Shown here: piece by piece, positions 8,270-17,362 of the stretch | How positions within the stretch are numbered: position 1 is the stretch's first letter | How the letters are laid out: each line of letters starts with the position of its first letter | Source of the DNA: Candidatus Woesearchaeota archaeon | GTDB lineage: Archaea > Nanobdellota > Nanobdellia > Woesearchaeales > 21-14-0-10-32-9 | DNA length: 58,318 nucleotides | NCBI GenBank assembly: GCA_021735165.1 | Contig: JAIPHP010000006.1 | Coordinates: forward strand, 1-58,318 | Direction: 5' to 3' | Made by a program: the position numbers and the translations under genes | Notes under the pieces: generated by a model | Databases searched by the model: none | The model's input: only the letters and a program-made list of their open reading frames with translations | What the model was told of the DNA's origin: nothing

Positions 8270-8731
8270 ATGAAAACAAAATTTTCAACAACGTGGAAAC
8301 ACAGCAAACAAACAAGAAAACAAAGAAAATACCTACATAACGCTCCACTACACATAAAACAAAAACTACAATCAACAAACCTAAGTAAAGAACTAAGACA
8401 AAAATATGGAACAAGAAACACAACTGTAAGAAAAGGAGACAAAGTCAAAATACTAAGAGGAAAATTTAAAGGCCAAGAAACAAAAGTAGAGGAACTAAAC
8501 CTAAAAACAGGAAAAATCTACTTAACCAAAATAGAAATAACAAAAAAAGATGGCTCAAAAACAAGAGTTCCACACAGGGCAAACAACCTACAAATAACAG
8601 AACTAAACCTCGACGACAAAAGACGAAAACAAAAACTACTTCAAAACACACAAAACTCAAAATCAAAAACCCAAAAAAACGAGAAAACAAGCACAACAAG
8701 CACAAAACAAACTGTTACAGAGGGAAAATAA
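8270..8731 (+). CDS. rpl24: Ribosomal protein uL24
   Basis: uL24 is an early assembly protein of the large subunit. An archaeal-type N-terminal region (STTWKHSKQTRKQRKYLHNAP) precedes the KOW motif KGDKVKILRGKFKGQETKV. After about residue 118 there is a Lys/Gln/Thr-rich tail of about 35 residues. The start has a GGAGAA ribosome site 8 nt upstream, and the eS4 gene follows after 1 nt. Confidence 0.94.
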   Translation: MKTKFSTTWKHSKQTRKQRKYLHNAPLHIKQKLQSTNLSKELRQKYGTRNTTVRKGDKVKILRGKFKGQETKVEELNLKTGKIYLTKIEITKKDGSKTRVPHRANNLQITELNLDDKRRKQKLLQNTQNSKSKTQKNEKTSTTSTKQTVTEGK

Positions 8732-8732
8732 A

Positions 8733-9434
8733 ATGGTCAAAAATCACATGAAAAGACTAACCATGCCAAAAACATGGAGAATACTAAGAAAAAACACAAC
8801 ATTCATAACTAGACCAAAGGCTGCGGGTCATACACAAGAAATGGGAATATCACTAAACACATTCCTAAAAGAAATGACCAACACAACCGCAACAACAAAA
8901 GAAACAAAATACTTACTAACAAAACAAGAAGTACAAATAAACGGAAAGAGAAAAAGAAACCACAAACAACAAGTAGGATTCTTAGACCTAATAACAATAC
9001 CAAACACAAATAAAACTTATAGAATAATCATAGACAAAAAAGGAAAACTATCTGCAAAAGAAATACAAGGCGACGAAACCAAAAAAACATTTGCAATAAT
9101 AAAAAACAAAACCACAAACAAAAATGGAAAAACACAAATAAACACACTAAGTGGAATGAACATCTTAGACAATACAGAAAAAATAAACGAATACAAAACA
9201 GGAGACACACTAATAATAAAACTACCAGAAAAAAAAATTGAATCCTGCATAAAAAGAGAAAAAGGAAATCTAGCCTTAATCTACACAGGAAAACACGCAG
9301 GAAAAACAGGCACAATAGAAGAAATAACCGACCAACACATAAAAATAAAAACCAAAGACGAAACAATACAAACAAAAAAATCATACATAATCATGATAGG
9401 AAATAAAAAACCAGAACTAACAATCGAAGCATAA
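8733..9434 (+). CDS. rps4e: Ribosomal protein eS4 (S4e)
   Basis: This archaeal/eukaryotic small-subunit protein has three parts: the N-terminal RLTMPKTWRILRKNTTFITRPKAAGH, an S4-like RNA-binding middle (LTKQEVQINGKRKRNHKQQVGFLDLI) and a C-terminal KOW domain (LALIYTGKHAGKTGTIEEI). The 233 residues are normal length. It sits between uL24 and uL5 as in other archaea. Confidence 0.95.
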   Translation: MVKNHMKRLTMPKTWRILRKNTTFITRPKAAGHTQEMGISLNTFLKEMTNTTATTKETKYLLTKQEVQINGKRKRNHKQQVGFLDLITIPNTNKTYRIIIDKKGKLSAKEIQGDETKKTFAIIKNKTTNKNGKTQINTLSGMNILDNTEKINEYKTGDTLIIKLPEKKIESCIKREKGNLALIYTGKHAGKTGTIEEITDQHIKIKTKDETIQTKKSYIIMIGNKKPELTIEA

Positions 9435-9436
9435 AA

Positions 9437-9961
9437 ATGACAGAAAAAAACCCGATGAGGCAAATAAGGATAGAGAAGGTCACCTTAAACATAGGTGCAG
9501 GGAAAGACCAAAAAATCTTAGAAAAAGGACAGAAATTAATCAAAAACCTAACAGGAATAGACCCAATAAAAACAATAACACAAAAAAGAATACAAGGATG
9601 GGGACTAAGAGTAGGGCTTGCAATAGGAACAAAACTAACACTTAGAAACGAAGATGCACAAAAAATAATACCTAGATTACTAAGCGCCAAAGACAACACA
9701 CTAAAAGAATCCAGTTTTGACAAAAACGGAAACATAAGCTTTGGAATACCAGAATACATAGATATAGAAGGCGCAAAATATGACACAGAAATAGGAATGA
9801 TGGGCTTACAAGCCACAATAACCCTAAAAAGACCAGGATATAGAATAAAAAACAGAAAACTGCAAAACAAAAAAATACCTCAAAAACACAGAATACACAA
9901 AGAAGAAGCAATACAATTCATGAAAGAAACATTCAAAACAAAAACAGGTGACGAAGAATGA
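9437..9961 (+). CDS. rpl5: Ribosomal protein uL5
   Basis: uL5 binds 5S rRNA and contacts the P-site tRNA. The start [18 protein letters not shown] and the later [20 protein letters not shown] and [19 protein letters not shown] segments are diagnostic; 174 residues is normal for archaea. It overlaps uS14 by 4 nt (ATGA at 9958). Confidence 0.96.
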   Translation: MTEKNPMRQIRIEKVTLNIGAGKDQKILEKGQKLIKNLTGIDPIKTITQKRIQGWGLRVGLAIGTKLTLRNEDAQKIIPRLLSAKDNTLKESSFDKNGNISFGIPEYIDIEGAKYDTEIGMMGLQATITLKRPGYRIKNRKLQNKKIPQKHRIHKEEAIQFMKETFKTKTGDEE

Positions 9962-10188
9962 CTCAAGCAGATCACACTAAAGTATTAAAACAAATACAAA
10001 AAAAACCAGGAAAATACGCTAAATACAAAAAATATAGTATACCAAAAGAAAGAGATCAAGGAAAATACAAAAAAAGATGCAGAATGACCGGCGCAACAAG
10101 AGGAGTAATACACAAATACGGAATCAACCTTTGCAGAAAAACATTCCGGCAATTCGCAACAAAATTAGGATTTAAAAAATATTCATGA
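9958..10188 (+). CDS. rps14: Ribosomal protein uS14 lacking the zinc site
   Basis: The C-terminal half [20 protein letters not shown] followed by [16 protein letters not shown] aligns with archaeal uS14, a small-head protein. Archaeal uS14 normally holds zinc with two CxxC pairs; here each pair has become CxxT (C41/T44 and C59/T62), so only two ligands remain and zinc binding is unlikely. The 76-residue length includes an N-terminal extension of about 20 residues. It overlaps uL5 by 4 nt and lies just ahead of uS8, as expected. Confidence 0.92.
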   Translation: MTQADHTKVLKQIQKKPGKYAKYKKYSIPKERDQGKYKKRCRMTGATRGVIHKYGINLCRKTFRQFATKLGFKKYS

Positions 10189-10198
10189 GGCTAAAAAA

Positions 10199-10591
10199 AT
10201 GACACTAAACGATCCACTAGCAAATGTACTAAGTCACATATATAACTACGAAAAACTAGGCAAAAAAGAAATGACCACTAAAAACAACTCAAAACTAATC
10301 AGAAATGTATTAAAAATAATGCAAGAAGAACACTTAATAGGAAGTCATGAAGAAATAGAAGATGGCAAAGGAAACATACTAAAAATAAATCTTCTTGGCT
10401 CAATAAACAAATGCGGAGTAATAAAACCAAGATTTAAAACAAAATACGACGAATTTGAAAAATACGAAAAAAGATTCCTACCCGCAAAAGATTTTGGAAT
10501 ATTAATAATATCAACAAGCCAAGGTCTAATGACTCACAAACAAGCAAAAGAAAAAGGTGTAGGCGGCAAACTAATAAGTTATGCATACTAA
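10199..10591 (+). CDS. rps8: Ribosomal protein uS8
   Basis: uS8 is a primary 16S-binding protein of the central domain. The start [20 protein letters not shown], the middle [11 protein letters not shown] and the C-terminal motif [27 protein letters not shown] are all conserved in the archaeal family. At 130 residues it is full length. Confidence 0.96.
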   Translation: MTLNDPLANVLSHIYNYEKLGKKEMTTKNNSKLIRNVLKIMQEEHLIGSHEEIEDGKGNILKINLLGSINKCGVIKPRFKTKYDEFEKYEKRFLPAKDFGILIISTSQGLMTHKQAKEKGVGGKLISYAY

Positions 10592-10606
10592 AAATAAAAG
10601 ATTAAA

Positions 10607-11155
10607 ATGAAAGAAAACAAGCAAGAAGTAACAATTGAAATGCCTGAAGACTGTCAAATAACCATGACAGGAAAAATCCTAAAAGTAACAGGACCAAAAG
10701 GAGAAAACCAAAGAAAACTAGCAGACATACACATGAACATAAAAATAGAAAACAAAACAATCACTCTAAGCTACCAAAAATCAGGAAAAAAACAAAAAGC
10801 ACAACTACACACAACAAGAGCACACATAAAAAATATGATCAAAGGAGTAAAAGAAGGATACAACTACAAACTAAAAATATGCTCAGGACACTTTCCAATG
10901 AACGTAGCACTAAAAGGAAACATATTCGAAATTAAAAATTTCATAGGAGAAAAAGTACCTAGAACAATCAAAATAAAAGAAGGCGCTAAAGTCAACATAA
11001 AGGGAGACACAATAGAAGTAGACGGAATAAACAAAGAACTAGTAGGACAAACAGCCGCAAGTATAGAAAAACTAACAAAAAGACCCGGATTTGATAAAAG
11101 AATATTTCAAGACGGAATATACATAACCGAAAAAGACGGAAAAAAAATAGCATAA
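10607..11155 (+). CDS. rpl6: Ribosomal protein uL6
   Basis: uL6 lies near the GTPase-associated centre. The protein has the duplicated uL6 domain; recognisable are VTGPKGENQRKL, HIKNMIKGVKEGYNYKLKI, GHFPMNVALKG and KRPGFDKRIFQDGIYI. The 182 residues match archaeal uL6. Confidence 0.95.
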   Translation: MKENKQEVTIEMPEDCQITMTGKILKVTGPKGENQRKLADIHMNIKIENKTITLSYQKSGKKQKAQLHTTRAHIKNMIKGVKEGYNYKLKICSGHFPMNVALKGNIFEIKNFIGEKVPRTIKIKEGAKVNIKGDTIEVDGINKELVGQTAASIEKLTKRPGFDKRIFQDGIYITEKDGKKIA

Positions 11156-11171
11156 TTACAAGGATGAGAAA

Positions 11172-11714
11172 ATGAAACCAAAAAAATTCCTAAGAAAAGA
11201 CACTCACAAAAAAACAAAAGTAGGTATGAAATGGAGAAAACCAAAAGGACTCCAAAATAAAAAAAGACTGCACGTCAAAGGACACGCAGCAACAGTCAAA
11301 CCAGGGTATGGAACAGAAAAAACCAAAAAAAACACAAACAAACAAGGACTACTAATAGTAAGCGTAAATAAAATAGAAGAGTTAAAAACAATAAATCCTA
11401 AAACTCAAACAATAACAATACCCAACTTAGGAAGAAAAAACAAAACACAAATAATTGAAGAAGCAAAAAAACTAAACATCACAATACAAAACTTAAACCT
11501 AAAAAAATACGAAGAAAACACAAAACAGAAACAGAAACAGAAACAAGAAACCGCAAAACAAAGAGAACAAAAACTAAAAGAAAAGCAAAAACAAGACAAA
11601 GAGAACAAGAAAAATACAGAATCAAAAACTCAAACCACAGAAAACAAAACAGAAGAAGACAAAAAAAAGCAACAAAAAGAAGAACAAGATAAAATACTAA
11701 CAAAAGCAAAGTGA
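11172..11714 (+). CDS. rpl32e: Ribosomal protein eL32 with long coiled or disordered tail
   Basis: Residues 1-115 are eL32: FLRKDTHKKTKVGMKWRKPKG, then LHVKGHAATVKPGYGTEK and a central strand LLIVSVNKIEELKTI. Residues of about 116-180 form a Gln/Lys/Glu tail made of repeated KQK-type units, probably disordered or a single helix. An archaeal eL32 is usually about 130 residues. A GGATGAGAA ribosome site lies close to the ATG, and eL19 starts 7 nt after the stop. Confidence 0.92.
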   Translation: MKPKKFLRKDTHKKTKVGMKWRKPKGLQNKKRLHVKGHAATVKPGYGTEKTKKNTNKQGLLIVSVNKIEELKTINPKTQTITIPNLGRKNKTQIIEEAKKLNITIQNLNLKKYEENTKQKQKQKQETAKQREQKLKEKQKQDKENKKNTESKTQTTENKTEEDKKKQQKEEQDKILTKAK

Positions 11715-11721
11715 AAATAAA

Positions 11722-12222
11722 ATGAAAATCCAAAAAAGACTAGCATCACGATTAATGAAAGCATCCTCTAAAAGGATAAAATTCGCAGCAGACAGACTAG
11801 CAGACATAAAAGAAGCAATAACCAAAACAGATATAAGACAATTAATAGATGAAAAAGCAATCACAAAACAAAACGAAAAAGGAATAAGTCGAAGCAGAGC
11901 AAACAAAATAAAAAAACAAAAAAGCAAAGGAAAACAAAAAGGTCCTGGAAGCAAAAAAGGAAAAAGAACTGCAAGACTACCAAAAAAAGAAGAATGGATG
12001 AACAAAATAAGATCGCAAAGACAACTAATAAAACAACTAAAAGATAACGAAAACATAACACAAGAAACATACAGAGAAATATACAAAAAGTCAAAAGGCG
12101 GATACTTCAGAAACAAAAGACACATTAAACTATACTTAGAAGACCACAATTTATTCCAACAATCCAAATCCAAACCAAAAAAACAACAATCAACAAACAA
12201 AAAAAATACAAAAAGTGAATAA
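11722..12222 (+). CDS. rpl19e: Ribosomal protein eL19
   Basis: This highly basic 166-residue protein is eL19, which spans the large subunit and makes an intersubunit bridge. Signature regions are QKRLASRLMKASSKRIKF, SRSRANKIKKQKSKGKQKGP, GSKKGKRTARLPKKEEWM and YRKIYKKSKGGYFR-like sequence near the end. Size and operon position are standard. Confidence 0.94.
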   Translation: MKIQKRLASRLMKASSKRIKFAADRLADIKEAITKTDIRQLIDEKAITKQNEKGISRSRANKIKKQKSKGKQKGPGSKKGKRTARLPKKEEWMNKIRSQRQLIKQLKDNENITQETYREIYKKSKGGYFRNKRHIKLYLEDHNLFQQSKSKPKKQQSTNKKNTKSE

Positions 12223-12224
12223 TC

Positions 12225-12740
12225 ATGGCATCAAAAACAACATACACAGTACAGTACAGAAGGAAAAGAAACGGAAAAACAAACTACAAAAGAAGATTAG
12301 AACTACTTAAAGGAAGACAAAAAAGACTAATCGTTAGAAGAACAAACACACAAATAATAATGCAAATAGCAACATATAATCCAGATGGAGATAAAATACT
12401 ACTAACAACAGGAAGTGCAGACCTCAAAAAAACAGGTTGGAAACATGACACAAAAACATTACCTGCAGCATACTTAACAGGACTAATACTAGCAAAAGAA
12501 GCACAAAAACACCAAATAACAGAAGCAATACTTGACCTAGGGCTTCAAACACCAAAAAAAGGAAACAGAATATACTCCGCGCTGAAAGGAGCAATAGACG
12601 GCGGACTAAAAATACCAGCCTCAAAAGAAATATTCCCCTCAGAAGATCGAATAACAGGAAAACACATAGCACAACATAATGAAAAAGCAAAATCAATACA
12701 AGAAGACTTCGAAAAAACAAAAAAACAAATACTAAACTAA
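12225..12740 (+). CDS. rpl18: Ribosomal protein uL18
   Basis: uL18 binds 5S rRNA together with uL5. YRRKRNGKTNYKRRLELLKG at the start, LIVRRTNTQIIMQIATYNPDGD, then AYLTGLILAKEAQ and the C-terminal GAIDGGLKIP segment are archaeal uL18 hallmarks. It has 171 residues, with 2 nt separating it from eL19. Confidence 0.95.
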   Translation: MASKTTYTVQYRRKRNGKTNYKRRLELLKGRQKRLIVRRTNTQIIMQIATYNPDGDKILLTTGSADLKKTGWKHDTKTLPAAYLTGLILAKEAQKHQITEAILDLGLQTPKKGNRIYSALKGAIDGGLKIPASKEIFPSEDRITGKHIAQHNEKAKSIQEDFEKTKKQILN

Positions 12741-12761
12741 AAAAAATCCGAGTGATCAAGC

Positions 12762-13574
12762 ATGCCTAAAAAGAAAATAACAAAAAAAAATGAAGATTTA
12801 GAAGAACAACCAGAAGTACTAGAACCAATAGACGAAGAATCGCCTAAAGTAGAAAAAATAGAAACAAATATTGTAGAAAACTGGACTCCCAAAACGGAAC
12901 TAGGCAAAAAAGTAAAATCTGGAGAAATCACAAACATAGACCAAATAATAGATTCTGGAAGAACAATTTTAGAACCAGAAATAGTAGACTCACTACTACC
13001 AGAATTAGAATCAGAATTACTACTAATAGGACAAGCTAAAGGAAAATTTGGCGGCGGCCAAAGAAGAATATTTAGACAAACACAAAAGAAAACAAGAGAA
13101 GGAAACAAACCAAAATTCACAACAATGGCAGTAGTAGGAAACAAAAACGGATATATAGGCCTAGGACTAGGAAAAAGCAAAGAAACAGTTCCCGCACGAG
13201 AAAAAGCAATAAAAAACGCAAAACTAAACATATTCAAAATCAGCAGAGGATCAGGTAGCTGGGCCTCAAACAGCAAAGAACCAACAAGCATACCATACGC
13301 AGTACAAGGAAAAGTAGGCTCCGTACAAATAAAACTAATGCCAGCACCCAAAGGAAAAGGCTTATGCGTAGAAAAAGAATGTGCAAAAATACTAGCACTT
13401 GCAGGCATAAAAGACATTTGGGCAAAAAGTCAAGGGCAAACAAAAAACAAAATAAACCTCATCAAAGCATGCGAAAAATCACTAAAACAACTAATCAAAA
13501 CAAAAACAAGACCCCAAGACACAGAAACATTAAGCATACAAGAAGGAAGACTGAGGCTAGAACAAAATGAGTGA
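12762..13574 (+). CDS. rps5: Ribosomal protein uS5 with N-terminal extension
   Basis: uS5 helps form the mRNA entry site and contributes to fidelity. A charged N-terminal extension of about 40 residues precedes the archaeal core: LGKKVKSGEITNIDQII, the double-stranded RNA-binding-like FTTMAVVGNKNGYIGLGLGK and the C-terminal PAPKGKGLCVEKECAKILALAGI. Total 270 residues. The last 8 nt overlap the uL30 start, so the two are translationally coupled. Confidence 0.95.
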   Translation: MPKKKITKKNEDLEEQPEVLEPIDEESPKVEKIETNIVENWTPKTELGKKVKSGEITNIDQIIDSGRTILEPEIVDSLLPELESELLLIGQAKGKFGGGQRRIFRQTQKKTREGNKPKFTTMAVVGNKNGYIGLGLGKSKETVPAREKAIKNAKLNIFKISRGSGSWASNSKEPTSIPYAVQGKVGSVQIKLMPAPKGKGLCVEKECAKILALAGIKDIWAKSQGQTKNKINLIKACEKSLKQLIKTKTRPQDTETLSIQEGRLRLEQNE

Positions 13575-14010
13575 AGAAAAAAACAAACAGAACCCAGAAA
13601 AAACGGAAAAGGTTCAAAACACACAAAAACAAAGTTCAAAAAACAATACCCAAACAGGAGAAGAATACGCAGTATTGCTAGTTAGAGGTCTAATAAACGT
13701 AACATACGAAGTTAAAGACACCCTAAAAATGCTAAACCTACAAAATCAAAACCAACTAACAATAATACCAAAAACTAAACAAACAGAAGGAATGCTAAAA
13801 AAAACAAAAGACTACATAACATACGGAGAAATAAACCAAGAAACTAAAAAACTCCTAAACGAAAAAAGAAAAACAAACAAAAAATACTACGCACTACACC
13901 CTCCAAGAGGAGGATTTGAAAGAAAAGGAATAAAAACACCATTCACAAAAGGTGGAGTACTAGGATACAGAAAAGAAAAAATCAACGAACTAATCAAAAA
14001 AATGCTATAA
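13567..14010 (+). CDS. rpl30: Ribosomal protein uL30 with N-terminal extension
   Basis: Residues from about 36 on are uL30: AVLLVRGLINVTYEVKDTL, MLNLQNQNQLTII, DYITYGEI and the C-terminal LHPPRGGFERKGIKTPF. The first 35 residues are an extra hydrophilic Lys/Asn/Gln segment of the same type as the tails on neighbouring proteins. The start overlaps uS5 by 8 nt. Confidence 0.92.
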   Translation: MSEEKNKQNPEKTEKVQNTQKQSSKNNTQTGEEYAVLLVRGLINVTYEVKDTLKMLNLQNQNQLTIIPKTKQTEGMLKKTKDYITYGEINQETKKLLNEKRKTNKKYYALHPPRGGFERKGIKTPFTKGGVLGYRKEKINELIKKML

Positions 14011-14020
14011 AAAATTAAAA

Positions 14021-14098
14021 ATGTCAAACGAACATAAATATCAATATTCATCAAGCCCAACAAAAACAATAGATTTTAACTACGAATTAAGAGGATAG
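14021..14098 (+). CDS. Candidate 25-aa microprotein between uL30 and uL15
   Basis: In an operon where genes are usually 1-20 nt apart, the 94-nt gap between uL30 and uL15 is almost filled by an ATG-to-TAG frame of 26 codons. It starts 10 nt after the uL30 stop and ends 6 nt before the uL15 ATG. The peptide begins MSNEHKYQYSSSPTKT and ends NYELRG. Its last codons overlap the GAGGAT ribosome site of uL15, so translating it could influence uL15. No known family is recognised, and chance cannot be excluded at this length. Confidence 0.4.
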   Translation: MSNEHKYQYSSSPTKTIDFNYELRG

Positions 14099-14104
14099 TA
14101 AAAA

Positions 14105-14551
14105 ATGGTTCACAATAAAAGAAGCAAACTAAGCAGAGCAAGAGGAAGCTGGACTCACGGTGGCGGCGAAAAGAAAAAAAGAAGAGGCGCTGGACACAGA
14201 GGAGGCAGAGGAAAAGCAGGATCCGGAAAAAAAGGAGACGCAAAAAAAACAATGTACTGGAAAGACACCAAATACTTCGGAAAATACGGCTTTCATCCAA
14301 TAAACCAAAAAACAACAACCACAATCAACATATCAGACCTAGAACTTCAAAAAGACAAATTATTAAATAACGGGCAAGCAACAAAAACAGGAGACACAAT
14401 AAAACTAGACTTAACAGCTCTAAAATACACAAAATTACTCGGTGCTGGAAAAACAAAAACAAAATACGAAATAACAGTTTTAGAAGCATCAAAAATAGCA
14501 ATAAAAAAAATAGAAGAAGCAGGCGGAAAAATAAATCTTCCAAACGCTTAA
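14105..14551 (+). CDS. rpl15: Ribosomal protein uL15
   Basis: uL15 is a late-binding large-subunit protein. The glycine- and arginine-rich start SKLSRARGSWTHGGGEKKKR, then GAGHRGGRGKAGSGKKG and FGKYGFHP, are diagnostic of the archaeal form; 148 residues is normal. GAGGAT lies about 7 nt before the ATG. It immediately precedes secY, the universal arrangement. Confidence 0.96.
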   Translation: MVHNKRSKLSRARGSWTHGGGEKKKRRGAGHRGGRGKAGSGKKGDAKKTMYWKDTKYFGKYGFHPINQKTTTTINISDLELQKDKLLNNGQATKTGDTIKLDLTALKYTKLLGAGKTKTKYEITVLEASKIAIKKIEEAGGKINLPNA

Positions 14552-14573
14552 AAAAAAGGAACGGTAAGAAAAA

Positions 14574-15908
14574 ATGTCTTTCTTAGACAACTTAATAGCG
14601 GCACTCCCCGAAGTCAAACCACCAACACAAAAAAAATTAGCATTCTCAGAAAAAGTTAGATGGACCGCCATAATCCTGGTCCTGTTCTTCGCATTAGGCC
14701 TAGTACCCGTATATGGTCTAGGACAAAATACACTAGCACAATTCGAATTCTTATCAACAATACTAGGAGCGAGCTTCGGATCACTAGTAAGCCTAGGAAT
14801 AGGCCCGATAGTTACTGCAAGCATAGTACTTCAATTATTAAACGGCTCAGGACTAGTAAAATTTGACTTAAGCTCGGAACAAGGAAAAAGAAGATTTCAA
14901 GGACTTCAAAAACTACTAAGCGTGTTTTTCATAATTCTAGAATCCATAATATTTGTAATAACAGGAGCCCTTGGAGCACAACCAGGCATGACAGAAATAG
15001 TAATTCTACAAATAATTATTGGGGGATTATTCATACTATTCATGGACGAAATAGTAAGCAAATATGGCTTTGGATCAGGAATAAGTCTCTTTATAGCAGC
15101 AGGAGTAAGCCAACAAATATTCTTACAATTATTCAACCCACTAACAAGCGAAGCAGCAAGCATACCATCAGGACACATAATAGCAATACTATCCGCACTA
15201 TTCACACAAACAGGCACAGACGTAATATTATCAAGCTTCACAATAATATTGGCAACTGTGATAATATACTTAATAGTTGTATATGTTCAAGCAATGAAAG
15301 TAGAGATTCCTTTAAGTTTTGGAAGAGTTGCAGGACACGGAATAAGATGGCCACTAAACTTCTTATACGCAAATGTAATACCAATAATCTTAGTATCCGC
15401 ACTTATAGCAAATTTTCAATTATTAAGCCAAATGTGGCCTACACTACAACCAATATTTAACTGGATACAAGCCCCAAATATACTCCAAGCAGCATTTGAC
15501 GGACAACTTTTTAGTGCAGGCTCATTAACAATCATAGGACAAGCAGCAATATACATGGTAATCTATATGGTAGGCGCTACAGTATTTAGTATATTTTGGG
15601 TTCAAACCTCAGGCCTAGACGCAAGTAGCCAAGCACAACAAATGATAAATTCAGGATTACAAATCCCTGGTTTCAGGCGGGACAAAAGAGTGCTAGAAAG
15701 AATGCTCAAAAGATATATAACTCCCTTGACTGTAATGGGTGGAATAAGCATAGGAATACTGGCAACCCTAGCAGACCTAACAGGAGCAATAGGAACAGGA
15801 ACAGGCCTCTTATTAACAGTAATGATAATATACAAGCTATATGAAGATATCGCAAAACAACATATGTACGACATGAACCCATTGATGAAAAAATTCATGA
15901 AATTCTAA
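14574..15908 (+). CDS. secY: Protein translocase subunit SecY
   Basis: SecY is the pore of the Sec translocon in the cytoplasmic membrane. The 444 residues hold about ten hydrophobic segments. The N-terminal amphipathic part (LPEVKPPTQKKLAFSEKVRW), the plug-adjacent region ending in LSLGIGPIVTASIVLQL-type sequence, the loop KVEIPLSFGRVAGHG and the C-terminal IPGFRRDKRVLERMLKRYI that binds the ribosome are recognisable. As last gene of the superoperon it couples ribosome production to secretion; secE and secG are not nearby. The gene has the A-ending codons of its neighbours. Confidence 0.97.
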   Translation: MSFLDNLIAALPEVKPPTQKKLAFSEKVRWTAIILVLFFALGLVPVYGLGQNTLAQFEFLSTILGASFGSLVSLGIGPIVTASIVLQLLNGSGLVKFDLSSEQGKRRFQGLQKLLSVFFIILESIIFVITGALGAQPGMTEIVILQIIIGGLFILFMDEIVSKYGFGSGISLFIAAGVSQQIFLQLFNPLTSEAASIPSGHIIAILSALFTQTGTDVILSSFTIILATVIIYLIVVYVQAMKVEIPLSFGRVAGHGIRWPLNFLYANVIPIILVSALIANFQLLSQMWPTLQPIFNWIQAPNILQAAFDGQLFSAGSLTIIGQAAIYMVIYMVGATVFSIFWVQTSGLDASSQAQQMINSGLQIPGFRRDKRVLERMLKRYITPLTVMGGISIGILATLADLTGAIGTGTGLLLTVMIIYKLYEDIAKQHMYDMNPLMKKFMKF

Positions 15909-16074
15909 ATTTATAGTTACGCATATACTACTCATTGTGGGTGCGCGCTCAAAAATTCGCTTAGCACAAGTAAAATTTAAATCTGGGAATGCAGCTGTCA
16001 GGATTCAGAAAAAAGAAGACAAAGTAAGATCCCTTAACAAAAATTTTCATTTCACGAAGTTCTAACTTTCTAAT

Positions 16075-17244
16075 TCACTTCATTACTTTTCTAACAATAA
16101 CGTACAATATGATAAGCAAAATCAAAATAATAATTCCAGTCACAAAAAAACCCAAGCTATAAGATTCAACCATCAAAAAACCGACAGAAAAAATAATAAT
16201 AGTATCAAAAAGTTTTCTGATCTGCTGCTTTATAGAAAGCATAGTTGCCTTAAATCGCTTGTTCACAAGAAAATTATCAATATAATACTCTTCTATTAAA
16301 GACATCCTACCAAAATAATAACCCATAAGCAGAGCAAATATTGCCGCAACAAAATAAGGATTAGTGATTTGAGATGCAAAAATAATTAATCCAGGAAAAA
16401 CAAATATTTCAATCAACATTAGTCTTTTTATAGGGATTTTTTTCAAAAGCTTCAGATTATGTCCTACTAAAAACCATATTATTCTCGAAACACCCATAAT
16501 GCTCCCAATAAAAATAACTGGCATTCCTAAGCTTTGAACAAATGGCTCTTTGTAGGGCGTCAAACCAAACAATAAACCACCAAGCAAACCGAAAAATATT
16601 GAAGTTAGATAAAAACCAGTTCCTTTGAATTTTTTTAATTGAGACAAAATATTTTCTCCTTTTTTATCTTCAACACAATATTTTATTACAGGAGTAAACA
16701 ATGTGAAACTAAGCAACAACCCTAAAACATCAAGCATTAAATAAGCCATAATAGGCATCACAATGGAAATCTCAGTCAAAAAAGGTAATGAAAGAATCAT
16801 TACAGCAGAAGCCAACGAAACATTAGCATCAATCTTCCCATGAAGAACTCCGTACTCTTTCTCTCTTTTAAGACCAATCAAAGTATTATGCAAAAATGCA
16901 CTATAAGTCCCTGAAGAAAAGGCAAAACCCAATGCAATAAATGACGATCCTAAGATAAAATAAATAAGAGAATTTCCCAAAACAAACAACAAACTCGAAG
17001 TAAGCATGAATATTTTTCCCAGAATTATTGTCTTTTTATGACCAAACAAATCAGCAACATAACCGGAAGGAATCTCTGCAAGGAAACCAACTAACCAACC
17101 AATACCAACATATAAACCAATCTGCTGAGCAGTTGAATCCGGTAATGTCAGAAAATAAATAGAGAGAATAGGAATATAATTCCTTCTGTTACATAACTTG
17201 ATAAGAAAAAATTTCCAGATATTAGATTTCAATTTTTCATCCAT
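16075..17244 (-). CDS. Major facilitator superfamily transporter
   Basis: A 389-residue membrane protein with about 12 hydrophobic segments. The loop after the second one, GYVADLFGHKKTIILG, is MFS motif A, which places it in the family; substrate is unknown. An in-frame start at 17292 exists, but a TATA box (TTATAAATAATT) lies inside that stretch, 25-30 nt before the ATG at 17244, so I take the latter (start MDEKLKSNIW). It is convergent with secY. A drug or small-metabolite exporter is possible but not shown. Confidence 0.85.
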   Translation of the reverse strand: MDEKLKSNIWKFFLIKLCNRRNYIPILSIYFLTLPDSTAQQIGLYVGIGWLVGFLAEIPSGYVADLFGHKKTIILGKIFMLTSSLLFVLGNSLIYFILGSSFIALGFAFSSGTYSAFLHNTLIGLKREKEYGVLHGKIDANVSLASAVMILSLPFLTEISIVMPIMAYLMLDVLGLLLSFTLFTPVIKYCVEDKKGENILSQLKKFKGTGFYLTSIFFGLLGGLLFGLTPYKEPFVQSLGMPVIFIGSIMGVSRIIWFLVGHNLKLLKKIPIKRLMLIEIFVFPGLIIFASQITNPYFVAAIFALLMGYYFGRMSLIEEYYIDNFLVNKRFKATMLSIKQQIRKLFDTIIIFSVGFLMVESYSLGFFVTGIIILILLIILYVIVRKVMK

Positions 17245-17315
17245 AAACAAGCAATCGAAAGAATTATTTATAATGTTGTCGAATAAAATCACAGCCAGGG
17301 ATAAACACTCAAAAA

Positions 17316-17326
17316 CCTTATAAATG
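17316..17326 (+). promoter_or_regulatory. TATA box of the DUF106 gene
   Basis: CCTTATAAATG lies about 40 nt before the ATG at 17363, leaving room for a short leader with the ribosome site AAAGGG. It is only about 70 nt from the divergent MFS promoter. Confidence 0.6.
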
Positions 17327-17362
17327 GTTAAACATTCTAAAACGAAATCAAAGGGTTAAAAA

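Noticed and set aside
15909-16074. Gap between secY and the MFS gene, checked for a tRNA or small RNA
   Set aside because: A short GC-richer stretch (GTGGGTGCGCGC) is present, but no cloverleaf or convincing stem could be drawn; it is an intergenic region between convergent genes.
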